64,000 nt of DNA from Hawksworthiomyces lignivorus (taxonomy: Eukaryota > Ascomycota > Sordariomycetes > Ophiostomatales > Ophiostomataceae), in the NCBI GenBank assembly GCA_002917075.1, contig NTMA01000006.1, positions 496,001 to 560,000 on the forward strand, in the 5' to 3' direction. The position numbers and the translations under genes are program-made. Of the stretch, positions 32,295 to 44,803 are shown in pieces. The notes under the pieces are model-generated. The model did no database searches. It was given only the letters and a program-made list of their open reading frames with translations, and was not told the DNA's origin. Position 1 is the stretch's first letter, and each line of letters begins with the position of its first letter.

Positions 32295-33401
32295 CTTGAA
32301 CCGGGACAAAGGGACGCAATGTGAAGATTTAGGTTGAAAATAAACAAAATAACAAGAAGATGGGAGAGAAACAAAATAAACTCAAAAACGAAAGATCAAA
32401 CAAACAAACAGATACAACGAAGGACGATTTACGAGGTCATGCCGTGAAATGACCTGTGGCAAAACGCAATGAGCCGATGTCGAAGTGGCGTACCCGGTGC
32501 TGGCGAGTTGGCGATAGTTGACGATGAAGAAGCAGAGGGCGAAAAGAAAGAAAACATCGTCGAACAAGGGAAACAAGCCATAAAAAGCATCAATTTTCTG
32601 GGAAATACCTCGACCGTGTATGCCGGCCCCGCTAAACAAAAACTGGAATGCTGTTGTTGCGGACGATATTCCGGCATTCCTGAGTCTCCCGCCGCTAGAA
32701 AGCAATTTTTTCTCCAGCCATCCGACCTCCATGGAAACCTGTCACAACAAGCCGCATTCCAGTTACACTTAGTGGCCAAAAGCAAAGTTGTCGGTCAACA
32801 CAAGACGTCAGCTGTGTAATACGAGCGTCCTTTATGAGGCCGGGATGAAGTCTCCGGTGTAAGCCGCCAAGGTGCCAGGCAGGCTGACATGGCAACAGTA
32901 ACGGATCGACAAACCTCGATTTCAGATGATCTTGTGGAATGGACGAAACACTGGAGATTCAGGGACTGCGCTATTCAGATCTATCGTGCGGATAAGTTAT
33001 AATATATCTTCATAAGTCAGATGGGCGCAGATCAGCATACAAGAGAGATGAAAATAACAATGAGAAGCCTCTTTCATCAAAAAGTTGAAAACATACGGAT
33101 AGAAGAACAACGCAGGGTGATGGAAGGTCTCCCACGTCACGGCCTTGACAAGATGGCTCCTTTTTCTACGTAGGGAGATAATTGGCTTTTGCTTCTGACA
33201 ACTCCACCTAGCATAGGCGCAGATTACAAGTTGCTCTCAGACAACGCTTGCATATTTCTGGTCTTCAATATGTTGTACAATTGATATGAATGGTAAAAAA
33301 AATGATATAATGGTAAAAATGGTATCTGCATCATACGACATGTAAATAGTGAAATGTCCTACAAAATAAAATCCCTTCCGTTTTCCGACAGCCGAGCCTT
33401 A
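32295..33401. other. Intergenic, leader and promoter of the polyQ membrane protein
   Basis: About 1.1 kb. Short frames at 32382-32819 on both strands overlap one another and have no recognisable domain. AT-rich around 33280-33360, next to the stop codon of the DUF1996 gene. Confidence 0.45.
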
Positions 33402-35126
33402 CTAGGCATGGTCATGCCTGTTCTTGTGCGCATGTCTGCGCATATGGCTGAGGAGATGCCGCGGCTTTACGGCAGCCGGTGTCGAAGCCGGCGGCCAGTC
33501 TTCAGTCACATAGACGGTTGTCTCCTCCCAGAGGATCTCGGTGACCATGTTTCCGGCCGTGATGTACTGGGTGCTGAAAGCCTTGCTGTCCGGCTCCGCA
33601 GTGGATGTGGATGACGTGGACGTCGTGGAGCTGACGAGAGTGGTCGGGCTCGATGTCGTCTGCGCAGCGGCCGGGGTGGATACCACCGGAGGAGGCCCTT
33701 CGACGGCAAGCGCCTTGGCGGTGGGCGTGATGGCTGCGGCCGCAGGGGTGCTGGCAGCCGGGGGAGGACTTCCAGCGCCATAGCCGCCGTCGAGGCCGGC
33801 AGTCACCGCGGGCTGCGAGGAGATGGCCGGGTCGTACGAAGGAATCATGGAAGCGCCCATGAACGATCCAAAGAGCCCCACATTCCCCGGCAGGCTCGGT
33901 GCCGGACCGGCGCTGTTGTCGCCAGCCAGATTGGCTGGTGGGTTGACCTTGCAGTTGTTGGCGTCCGTCAGGCTCTGGATGTTGAACAGGGGGCAGTCCT
34001 CGATCAAACCCGAGGGGTTCGTGCACGTGTCAACCGCCTGCTGCAGAAAGCCTTCGTCCCAGCCCATCATAAAGTCGCCGTGGTAAGCAAAGCCTTGACA
34101 TTGTTAGCCAGTTCACAAACAGTTCAGAGGGGCAGATGAGCTGTGAAAAGGAGTCGGAGCTTACCTTGAACGTCGCCGTTTGAAATCACGAATTGGCCGG
34201 AGCGACCCGTGTACGCCGGGGTGTTCCAGATGGTCTCATAAAAGAGGCTGGGCAGGCGGACGGGGAAGTCGCTGGGGCAGTCGCCGGTCATGACCAGGTC
34301 GGGATACGCAACGTGGTCCTGATGGTTGGGTGAGTCGGTGTCCTTGCCATTCCAGCAAGACGGAAACATGAGCTCAAAGCGGATGCCATCGGGGCAGTTG
34401 GCGTCGAGGTAGTTCTTGTCAGGGAAGAAGTGGCGGTAGAGCGACGCCTCGGGCGCCTTGCTGTAGTCGAGGCAGTTGAAGCCGAGGGCGCGCTGGGCCA
34501 GGTAGTCTTGGGTCGTCTGGTTCAGCGACGCCCATGATGACTTGGGCGGGTCGACCATCTCGACATTGCCAGCAGTGAAATCACGGCGCATGTTGTCCCC
34601 AGCAATCATCCGGAAGCCTTGCGGAAAGGCCGTGATATTTGTGTTCCCATTGCCTGTGTTAAGGAGATAGTAGCTGAAAGAGTAATGATGTTAGCAAAGC
34701 GCAGCTCAAATCTAGAGACAGCGGCAAGAAAAAAGGCACGGAAATTTCATCGGCTTTTATACGCAAAGACATTCCGGCGGGCCGTGAAAGGGCTGATACT
34801 TACGCCAGAGTTCCGCCAACTTGCTCGACAAGCTCAAACTGGTTCGTTGTCGAGTCCAGGAAATACAGCGAAGGATGCCAGTAGGCAGACTTATCCTGAG
34901 TGACGAGACAGGACGTGCAGTCGCTGGCCGTGAGGTCACCGTAAGTTGCTGTTTCGCTGAACCCCCCTGAGCCCATGATGGCGTGCAGATGGGGAGATGG
35001 CCCGCCGGGGGTCACCAGAGGGTCAATTCGGTAGTAGCCGGCAACGCCGCGACATTCCATGCGCCAAAATGCAATGGCTGGCGAAATGGCGGCCGCGAGA
35101 AGGACCGCAATCCGTGAGCTCACCAT
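33402..35126 (-). CDS. Secreted DUF1996 protein with Ser/Thr-rich tail
   Basis: Three exons: 35126-34804, 34673-34165 and 34093-33402, with introns of 130 and 71 nt (donors gtaagt and gtaagc), giving 507 residues. The N-terminus MVSSRIAVLLAAAISPAIAF is a signal peptide. The DUF1996 domain fills about residues 20-320: WRMECRGVAGYYRIDPLVTP, SPHLHAIMGSGGFSET, DKSAYWHPSLYF, CPDGIRFELMFPSCWNGKD, HVAYPDLVMTGDCPSDFPVR. The domain's conserved His, Trp and Cys residues are present. The C-terminal 190 residues are Pro/Ala then Ser/Thr-rich (for example STTSTSSTSTAEPD), as in O-glycosylated wall proteins, but I see no GPI signal. The end is basic (HLLSHMRRHAHKNRHDH), which is odd for a wall anchor. Function of the family is not established. 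Confidence 0.9.
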
Positions 35127-38100
35127 GTTGCCGAAGCTTCAGATAAATGAGTCTAGAGCGCAATTAATTAGTAACAATGAAAAGAATAAGAAAAGACAAA
35201 ACAAGAAACAAAAAAACACGAAGCTATGAAAATCTTCATGAACTGTGTATTCCTCTTTGGAGTGTGATGATGTTGTGCTTTTATAATGAAGGATCGAGCA
35301 GATGCGACTTACAAGAAATATATCTTGATATTCAAAGTTTCCACCACCTTTGACAATGCTAATACCGAAAGAATGATGACGTCGAAAATGTCTAGTCTAG
35401 GAGAATCAATCTCAAGACAAGAGACCAGGTTGTTGATTTCCTTTTAGTGACCACGGTGAAATCGTCGAATGCGTGGTGAAGGTCACCCAAGGTGCAATGA
35501 GTGTGTGGATAAATGAGGCAAAAAATTTCCTATTTTAGAAATGTGCTTGCTGAAGTAAGACGAGGAATACTCAGCCGCGTTGAGATGTTGTCGAAGCCCG
35601 GATCCAACGCAATGCCGTCTGAACCAAAGAGACCAAAATAGAGCGTATTCGGGCTTTGTCGCTAATTCAAAGTGAACTGGGCCGTCCTGGCTGTCTTGCT
35701 CGTCTGTGGAGTTGTGTAAGAGATGCTAGAAGACAGTGATACTCGATATCGCCGAAAGAACTGTTGGGTCGCGGGGAATGATAGAGACGAAAAGGAATGA
35801 AAAGCGTCAAATAACGTCCAGAAGAAGAAAAAGAGTGCGGTCAACACAATAATGCAAAAAACACCAGAGAACTGCGATGCGAAGTGAAACGTCGAGCAAG
35901 AGTATCGAAGAGTCTTGAGATGCAAAGCGATGAAAATGTTGAGTCAATCAAGCGAAGGTCAAAGAAAAGGCAAAAGAATGGTGAAATGAATGATAAGAGA
36001 AAGTGATGAAAGCAAAAAGGAATGTAGAGTCCTATCACCCTTGGGGTTCCCAGGAAGTTGAAAAGAAGGCAGAAAGGGAAGATCAAAAAGATAGTAAAAG
36101 AGTGAAAAAAGAATGAAGATGAGATGCAGGCCGAGAAAAGGGAAGGAAAAAGGAAAACTGAGACGAACAACGGCACCAACGGCAGGCCCCCTCACGGACT
36201 CACGATACAGATGACAGGGTCTATCTACAGAAAATTCAAACATTCTACGACATACGCTACGTGTAGGTAATATTGAGGACTGGAACCACACTCCACGCAC
36301 GAGTCTATGGTGTCTTTGCGTGGTAAGAGTGCGGTATCCCCTCTGATCCTAGGGAACAATGGTGCGGAAAACAGGGGCAGTAAGGATGCAAGCGCTGGTG
36401 TCTCTCACGATCTTCTCATACGTGAACGATAGATTAAGGATAAAGCTCCAAGGGTGGGACTTCAGGGGCCTGGCAAAAAAGGAGCAGGGTAGGGGGGGAT
36501 GGTGTAGCGAGAGGAGAGCGGAGACGAGCGACCATGGAGCAGCCCCCATGCATGCAAACTGATAAAAAAAGAAGGTAACTCAATGATAACAGCAGTGGCT
36601 CAGCCTCGTAGATCGGGGGGCTCTCCATACCTACGGTCCGTTATGCTTCTTGTAAGAAAAGACGACACCCACAGTCTGTGCGCCTCCAGAAATAAACTGA
36701 TGCTGGGCAAAATCCAACTCTACTTGAAGCAGCGCTTGGGCGGCTTGAAGAAAACTGATATTTATTGCCAGCCATATTCATATTTTCCCGTTCTTTTTAA
36801 GGAATGATACGGGAAGGGAAAATAAACGAGGTAAAAATAAAAATAGTGGAAGGAGTGGAAGGATCTTCGTGAGCCTACGCTTATTGTCTGGCTGTGCCTT
36901 CATTTCTGCGAGCGGATCGACGACCGACAGCGATCCCCAAATCCCCAAAAATCTCAGTCTCCAGGACGAGTGTGCCTGACAAGGGGCTGCCACGATTCCT
37001 CCTGCTTGCGCGAGAGAAGATGCAGAGGACTTCCCGTAAGACCTGTACAAGAGCTGCACTAGACATGCGTGCGCAAAGTCGACCCTGGCCGATGATAAGG
37101 GCATCGCGCAGCCAACATTCTCTTCTTCTCCCTAGGCCATACGTCTTCTTAGCAAATGCTGCAGGTATGGGGCCAGCTGAAGGACCTGCTCTGCCAATCT
37201 CCTCATTCCATGGCCTGCAGTTGATGACCTTGGCAGGAAAGCCATCGAGCTTGCGCTGCTGCCGGGAGAGAAAGGGATGAAGAAGCAAAAGGCGATGATG
37301 AAAAGCTTGCGCAATCCGGTTCTTTCTGTCCTTGCTTTCTTTTCTTTTCTTCTCCCTCCCTTCGATTGTCCTCGTGACGCTATAGATCTTGTTCTCTATG
37401 GCGCTGGGGCAGAAAACTGGAAATGCCCGCGCAAACTGGCGGAACAAACCACAAAACTGCGCATGGGCGATGAGAATAGAGGCGATGGAAGCGATTCAGC
37501 AGGATAAAATCAGAGGACCGTCCCAAAAGGGGCCACTCATTCGGCAGCGTCCAGGTCCCCAATGTAACCCTGGTCCTGAAACGCGTTTCGGCTATCAGCC
37601 ATCCCTACTTCTTCCCCACCACTAGCCACCTGTGCCTGTTTGCCGCCCCTTTCTGACGTGCAGACCTGCGTTGCTCTCCAGTGATTGGCGGGTCGGACGA
37701 AGCCACTCATAAGCCAATCGACTCACGATCTGGGCTGTTTGTCCACTTGTGAGGCCCTTTCATAGCGGCCCTTCGTCCCGTCTTATTTCAACAGCGGCAA
37801 ACGAGACTGGGTTGTCGTGCAGAATATCCACCAGAGACCAATGGATACAATCCTGTAAATTAAGGCCACAAGGGCAAAGAACACTAACATAAACCTGGTT
37901 TTCTGGTTTCATTTTTATCGCTCTTGTTGTTTGTTATTCTCTTACTCTCGCTTTTGCTGCTATGCCTAACTGTGGAGAGTATTAGCAGTGCTTGTACTCT
38001 CAGGCACAACGCTCCCTTAGTGGCTGGACGGCACGGCTGATCGGCAGGCAGAGAGAGCATCTCATTTCTGCTGAATCCTCTCACAGCAGAGTAAACAACG

Positions 38101-38860
38101 TCCATGAAAACCCTGGAAGCTTGCTCACATAGAAGTAAACAAAAAGCAAAAATGCGAAGCCGGGAAGACGACAGAGTGAAGCCGAGCCGGCAGCAGAGAC
38201 GAGCTCTAGTGAGGAATGAGAATGAACGATCACTTGCACACTCACGTGCTACAAGCATTCCTTCTGGCCAGTCCCAAGAAAACAGAGAAACTGCCACCGG
38301 ACTAGACAGCATTAATAAGTACATATGTACTATCTACATATATTCACGTACTCGCAATACCCAGACCTCAGTATTACATATCCTGGCGTGCCTGGCTTTT
38401 CTCTGTCTGTGGCAAACAATCACGTGAGACTAATGGGCAACAACGGCACCACTCCCCCAATAATCTCGACCTCGTAGCCAAGTTGGGTCGGATTAACAGA
38501 CAATCGCCTTGAAAGAAAAGCCAAAATCCAATTATATACACGTAGAGGAAAAAGAGTACTTATTGTGTCCACAAGGAATGCAGAGAGGGACGGCTGGCCC
38601 GTCGTATCATGACGTAAGAAAGCGATTACTAGAATATTCCGTTTTGGACAAATGACACGTGATAAATGCGGGACTGATAGAAACGTCCCGAGCAATCAAC
38701 TTCTGGTCGACATCTCTCCCCAACAGTCACCAACATCCACACCGGCATCTGTTCTTTTTTGCGCTGCAGATCATCAGCTAGTGCAACTACAGTATTTTCG
38801 TACAACATCTTATCTTTTCTCTTAGCAGTTCTATCTCCGCCCTCCCCATCTACTACCACA
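35127..38860. other. Long divergent intergenic region (3.7 kb), no supported gene
   Basis: From about 35150 to 36300 the minus strand is strongly pyrimidine-rich, which fits a long leader/promoter of the DUF1996 gene. Around 37290-37380 the plus strand is CT-rich. Overlapping frames at 36881-37447 (minus, 188 codons) and 36894-37280 (plus, 128 codons) show no domain and cannot both be real. The right end is the promoter of the ubc7 gene. A hidden RNA gene or a multi-exon gene cannot be excluded by eye. Confidence 0.45.
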
Positions 38861-39485
38861 ATGGCCCAGTCCACCGCCCACCGGCGGCTCCTGCAGGAGT
38901 ATCGCACGCTAGCGAACAACCCACCTGAGGGCATCAATGCGGGACCCGTCTCCGAGGACGACATGCTGGTCTGGGAGGCTGTCATTCAGGGGCCCGAGGG
39001 CACACCCTTCGAGGGTGGTGTCTTCCCCGCCGAGCTGCGCTTCCCGAAGGACTACCCGCTAGCCCCGCCGACCATGCGCTTCGTCGGTTGCGAAGTGTGG
39101 CACCCGAATGGTAAGTTGCCTATGATTCTTCCGCATTCTTTCCTTGGCGGCCGGCTCTGCCTTTTTTTTTTTTTTTTCTTTCGTTATTCTGGTGAGCAGG
39201 AGTAGCTAATTGATAATGCCACATGGAACAGTCTACCCTTCCGGCCTCGTCTGCATCTCCATCTTGCACGCGCCCGGCGACGACCCCAACCACTACGAGC
39301 AGGCCTCGGAGCGGTGGTCGCCGATCCAGAGCGTCGAGAAGATCCTGATCTCGGTCATGAGCATGCTGGCCGAGCCCAACGACGAGAGCCCGGCCAACGT
39401 CGAGGCCGCCAAGATGTGGCGCGACCGCCGCGCCGAGTACGACCGCAAGGTCCGCGACAACGTCCTCGCCATGCTGGGCCTGTAG
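38861..39485 (+). CDS. ubc7: Ubiquitin-conjugating enzyme E2, Ubc7/UBE2G2 type
   Basis: Two exons (38861-39110 and 39232-39485; intron of 121 nt, gtaagt ... aacag, with a T16 run inside) give 167 residues. The UBC fold is visible: [51 protein letters not shown] with the catalytic Cys at about 91. The acidic loop after the active site ([15 protein letters not shown]) is the insertion that marks the Ubc7/Ubc14/Cdc34-like group, and the length equals that of yeast Ubc7. The protein acts with ER-membrane RING ligases (Hrd1, Doa10) and Cue1 in ER-associated degradation. It is convergent with the Swa2-like gene 530 bp away. Confidence 0.95.
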
Positions 39486-40015
39486 GGAGACAAAGCCAGG
39501 ACCGGCCCTGGGGCCAGAATGGCTCCGCAGGCGGGTGATGACCCCCGCACGCATGTCACCCTCCGGACACCCCACCCGCCACGGCCGACCCGCGCTGACG
39601 GCATTCCCTTTGTCGAGGAACAGCGCGGCACGGCCAGTGATGGCAGTTCTCGGTATGGTCCCGACACCCCTTCGTCCTCGGGTAGCGATCAGTGGAGCGG
39701 CAGCGGCGACGAAGAGGCGTTGGAAGACAGGAACAGACGTGGCACTTCGGTATAGAAGGGGAACGCGAAGAGTTGCATATGGGGGTGATAGAGGCGTCAT
39801 GAGGATCGGTGCTTATTTTTTAATATTGCTTTCACTTTTTACTGTTCCTTTCCAGGCATAGCGTGCGGCTCTTTACTTTATTGTTTTCCTCTCATGCAAT
39901 TCTTCCTATTCTTAGCTCATCCATAGTCTTAAAGTCTGTCTCATCAAAGTGTGCGAAAAATAAATTCATGCGCTTTCTAATTTTTTTGGTGTTCCTGACC
40001 GCCGTCGACCACCAA
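39486..40015. other. Convergent intergenic region, 3' UTRs
   Basis: 530 bp between the stop codons of ubc7 and the Swa2-like gene. The plus-strand frames here (to 39861) are read-through of GC-rich 3' UTR without domain features. The right half is T-rich. Confidence 0.5.
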
Positions 40016-43000
40016 CTACATCTTGTTCTCGGCCTTGAACTTGTCCCAGCTCTCGTTCAGCGTGCTGAACACCGTACCCGCCACCATGCGGATCTCCGTC
40101 GTAGCGTCCTGCGGCAGCTAGAATCTGTTAGCAAATAAAAAATTTTATCTCATAGTTGCGGGTTGTGTTGTTTCCTACCTTGTCCGGGTGCGTCTTGGAG
40201 ATGGCCTTCATGTAGACGATCTTGACCTTGTTGGGCATGACGAGCTCGTGCAGGCCGACCTTCTTCCAGCCGCTGCCCTCCCACAGCACGGCGTCGAGGC
40301 TGCCGAGCAGGGCGCGCAGGTTGTCCTTCTTGCCGTCGCGCCAGGACGCGATGCGCGCGTCCACCTTATCGATGAGGGCCAGCTTCTCGGCGTCCTCGCG
40401 CTCGGACGCCTTGTTGGCCTCGCGCAGCCGCTGCACAGAGGCAAAGTCCTGGCCGCTGGCCGACTTGGATACGACGCCGGCGGCAGCGGCCGCGCCCGCA
40501 GCCGCAGGACGAGCCGGCCGCGATACAGCAGCAGCGGCAGGCTTCGGCGGCGGCGGCTTGTTGGCGGGCTTGGGTGCGAGGGCGCCCAGACAGCGGCGGC
40601 GGCCGGCGAGGGCGGTGGCGCCGCCGGCGCCGATGGCGACGCACAGCTGCCAGACCTCTGCAGCGTCACCCCACTTTTCGAGCTGCTCGAGGGCCTCGGC
40701 CTTGCGGGTGAGGGCCTTGCCGTAGAGGTCGTGCAGGCCGCGGGTGGCACCGGAGCCGTCCTCGAGGGCGACGGACTCGCCGACGCCGCGGCCGGGCCCG
40801 ATGACGGCGAGCACGGCGTCCGTGTCGGCAATGGCCTGGCGCGGCTCGCCCGTCTTGAGCGCCGTCAGCGCCCGGTTGCACAGCAGCACCGCCCGCAGCG
40901 GGTGCTGTTCGGGAATCCCTGCCAGCGCCGCCGCGTACGCCGCGTGCGCCGCCGCGTAGTCGCCCCGCTTAAAGTGCGCCGCGCCGTCTGCGCGCTGCCG
41001 TGCCGACGCCTGCAGCACGGGCGCGCTGACCGGCGGCGCCTGCCGCGGTTTTGGGGGGGCTGCTGCTGCTGCTGCAGACGTTGGCGGTGGCCGAGAGCGC
41101 GGCGTCGATCTGCCGCCTAAGGACGCGGCTGGCACCGCCGGCCGCTGCGCTGGCCGCTGCGGCAGCGCCTGCGAGTTCGACAGCAGGTCGCCCTCCGGTG
41201 GCGCGTCGGCGTGTCGCGAGGGTGCCGATGCTGCTGGTGTGGACGCAGACGAGGGCGGCTGGCTCGCTGTTGCTGCTGCGGGCGCCTTGCGCCGCCGCGC
41301 GGGGCTGACATACGCCTGTCCGCTCTCCTCCTCCACCGCCTGCTTGGTGAGTCGGCTGCGCGGATCGGCGCCACCGCCGTGCTGCTGCTGCTGCTGCTGC
41401 CACCGCGGAACAGGACTACTTCGGCTACTTGTGGCGCTGGCAGGCGAGCGGCTGCGCAACGCCGCATCCGCCGCCGCCGCTTCGTGGCTGCTCGGCCGCA
41501 GGTGTGACGGCTCCGCTGGAGCCGGTCGTCTGCCCCCCGCCTGCCTCCGCTCCGGGCGCATGCCTGATTCCAGCATCATAGCCTCGTCCGTCGCCGTCGA
41601 CGCAGAGGCCTCCATGTGCTCGTCGCCCCCGGACCGCATCCACCGCGGCTGGCTCGGGTCGGCGTCCTGCTGCTGGAACTCCTGCACCGCCTTCTGCACG
41701 CGCTTCTGCCCCGTCTTCCACAGCGAGTTGGCCGTCTTGAGAAACGCCGTGCCCATGGCCGCCGCCGTCTTGGCAAAGTCGTCGTCGCCGCTGCCGCCGC
41801 CCAGCCCCGCCGGCGACCGGCTGTCGCCCCGGCTCGGCGCCCCGCTGCTTCCGCCAAAGTCGGCATCCCGCATCCATGCCGGCCCCGCCGCCTGTCTGCT
41901 CCGGCTTGACTGCCGGCTTCCCCCCTCCGACGCCCGCAGCTGGTCTACAGCGCCGCCACCCGGCTTGCCTTGCGCCTTCTCCTTGGCTCGCCGGTGCGCG
42001 TCGTCCAGCAGCCAGTTGACCGCCGCCTGCACGTCCAGGCCGCGCCCGCTCCCGTTCAGCCCTCGCCGCGCGTCTTCCGGGCTGAAGCCGTAATCCACCA
42101 GTTGGGCGATCGCGTGGTCCAATTGGGGGTTGCCCGTCTCTCCTGCGCCGCCATTGCCTGCGTCAGGCTCAGAGTCCGAGTCTGAATCCGAATCTGAATC
42201 CTCAATCGGCTTGCCTGGTTCTGGCCGCTGCCTCCGGCTGCTCTGCTGCTGCTGTTGTGTCTCCTTCTGCCGCTGTGCTTCTGTCTTGCGCCGCACTTCC
42301 TCCACGGGCCTGCCGAGATCGCCCAGCAGGTCATCGTCTTCGTCGTCTCCTGCTGCATCGCCCGCAGGCGCCGCGGGCGGCGGGGCAGAGCGCGCTTTTG
42401 CCTGCAGCTGGCCCAGCCCGAACGGGTCGTCGTCGTCGTCTTCTGCTCCGCCGCCGCCCTGTGTATTCGCTCCACCGACGCTGGGCGACGCCGGCTTGGC
42501 GCCCCACGCGCTAGGGTTGCTGAGGTCAAGCGCCGGCGCGGCGCTGGCGGGCGTCGGCTGGCGCGAGCCGCCGTTGGAGGAAGAAGCAGCCGGCGGGGGT
42601 GGGTAGTAACTCGCGTTGTCGACTTTGGTGTCGGCGCTGAAAGCGGCGAAGAGGCCGTCGTCGTCGCTGCCGCCACCGCCGCGCGGCGCCTGTGCTGCTG
42701 CTGCTGCTGCTGCTGGCGCCGGCGGCGGCAGGGCCACTGCGGGGGACCCGGTGCGCGAGGTGCCGGCAGAGGGAGCGCCGCTGCCGCTGCCGAGCATGTC
42801 GAAGAACTGGCCGTTGCCGTAGTTGGCCTGGTGCTGCCGCCGCTGCTCCTCGGCCTTGCGCCGCTTCTCGGCGTCCAGCAGCTCCTGCCGCTCGCGCAGG
42901 CTCATCTTAGCCGGGTTCTTGCTGCCGCCCCCAAAGCTGATCAGCCCGCTGAAGCTGTCCTGGCCGGGCTTGGCCGCCGCCGCTGCTGCCGCCGCCGCCT

Positions 43001-43226
43001 GCTGGCCAGGTCGCGCGCCAAGGCCCGCCGCTATGCCTGAGCCCTGCGCCGACAAGGGTGTGTTGCGTCCCGAGCCCAGGGGCGACGGCGTCGGCTGGAG
43101 AGAAGGATAGGAGAAGGCGCCGCCCGCGCCAAAAGCGCTCGACTGGGCGGCGATGGTCGGCTTCGCTGCATTCTTACTGGTGGTCGAGCCGCTGGACGAC
43201 CAGTCCAAGCCTGAGAGGTCGTCCAT
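40016..43226 (-). CDS. swa2: Auxilin-like J-domain protein (UBA-TPR-J), Swa2 type
   Basis: Two exons: 43226-40179 and 40117-40016 (intron of 61 nt, gtagga ... attctag), giving 1049 residues. I choose ATG 43226 (MDDLSGLDW) rather than an upstream in-frame ATG because it starts the protein-like, family-like sequence. A disordered N-terminal half includes SGLDW and SFSGLISFGG, short peptides of the kind used for clathrin/adaptor binding. A UBA domain (about 360-405; NPQLDHAIAQLVDYGFSPED) follows, then TPR repeats (about 740-860; ADGAAHFKRGDYAAAHAAYA) and a C-terminal J domain. Its HPD motif (KAISKTHPDK) ends exactly at the intron, and the last helix (NESWDKFKAENKM) is in exon 2. This order is that of yeast Swa2/Aux1, which recruits Hsp70 to uncoat clathrin vesicles. 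Confidence 0.92.
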
Positions 43227-44803
43227 GGTCGGAAAGTGGCTCTGTTGATCAGACGAAGAATTGGAAAGGTGTTTTGGTTTGAAGTGGTAACAGTGGGTTT
43301 TGGAATCATGCTCGCCCCCCAGAGAACTGACCTGCATACATACCTACAATACTTTGGCGGTACACAGTCAGCTCAGCCAATCAAGCCTTAGGGGGGGCGA
43401 TACAGCTCCAACCACCACAGTGGGCCAATTAAAAAGGTGGAACCCAAAATTGACGCCAAACGATGATGGTACCCCAGTATTTTTGCAGATGGCGGAGCTG
43501 AGCCGGTTGTAATACTTCGTTTGCCTTCTAAGAATGCCTTGATTCACTCTCTCCTCTCACAGGGCGGAAGACGTTAGCGGTCGGAGATCCTTAGCTGCTA
43601 TGTGGCCAGCCCACTCTTCTTGGTGCTCGCAATCTGTTCCATAGTTACCGAGACAACATCATTGTGCTACGTACGATTCAGTGAAACCTCAGGTTTAAGA
43701 GGACTTTGTTGCTTTCTCTCAAACTAATGGCATCACAAACCAGATCATACCATCTTACAGCAGTAACGTCCCCCATAAGCGTATATGACATCAGCTGCAA
43801 GAGCTACCCTTTCTTGAAGGACGGCCACCTACCAGATACGCAGAAACACACAGCTGCCAATCATGACGAGACCTACGAGAGTGCTTCCTGCTGCACAGCC
43901 CACAAGCAGAAAGTTGGAGCCGAGCGTGCTCTACTAACATCCAAGAAACAGAGGCTTCGACAACAGACTCGCAATTGCAAGATATGAAGCTATTACTGCT
44001 AATAGGAGCTTGTCCGTATCATGGTACCGATAATACACGTCAGCCATTACACAAGGCTGCTTTATTTCTCACGTCGTATGTGTGCTATTTATTGCCTAGC
44101 TGCTGGATTGTGGAGGTCAAAATCTATCTTTTGCCGGATCAGCTCCAATTATAACCGGAAATTGTTTTGATCCATCTGGAATGGCCATACGATCACCACG
44201 GCCAGCTACCTACGTGGGACGCGTCCATGAGATATGTTCACTATCTTGATCTAATCTGAGTCTCCGTACAGTACCTCTAGGGACAAGAGTGAGAAAGTGA
44301 TCCTGAAATAGACACATTTAGCGTCATATCTGTTCACATTTTCTCTTGAATAAGCATACATACATCGCCTTGATAAAGACAGGTCAATATGAACACGCAC
44401 ACGTTGGCACACGACGAAATAATAAAAAAGAGAATTAAAAACTAAAAAATATCATTTGAGAACGAAACAAAGAAATTCTGTTATTTTGCCAACGTGTTCT
44501 ATTTTTCTCAAATTAAAAGCGACCACGCATGGAAATGGAAAAAAAAGGAAAAGAAAGAAAAACAGAAAAGCGTAATTAAACTTCTAAGTAACAGGACCCT
44601 GCCCCAAATTGGGTATCGTTGCTATAGGGGGTATCACAATGGCGTAATATATACAATAATTTTTTTTTTGGTGTTTGCCGTCTAGTTCACTCAAGCCACT
44701 CTTTTCCCCCATTTCTTCGCGTAGGGTAGGAGCCAGAGCATTTCGCAGAGGGGAGAGTGCCACAGCCTGTTTATTCTCTCTCGATCACCGCGCTCAGCTG
44801 CCA
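43227..44803. other. Intergenic, 1.6 kb, nothing recognised
   Basis: The left end is the promoter and leader of the Swa2-like gene. A 93-codon plus-strand frame at 43706-43987 has no domain and no leader-like sequence. The right part (about 44400-44680) is A-rich and forms the 3' flank of the 2EXR gene. Confidence 0.45.

Noticed and set aside
36881..37447. 188-codon minus-strand frame between the DUF1996 gene and ubc7
   Set aside because: It overlaps a plus-strand frame of 128 codons over most of its length; neither has a domain, a signal peptide or convincing splice partners.
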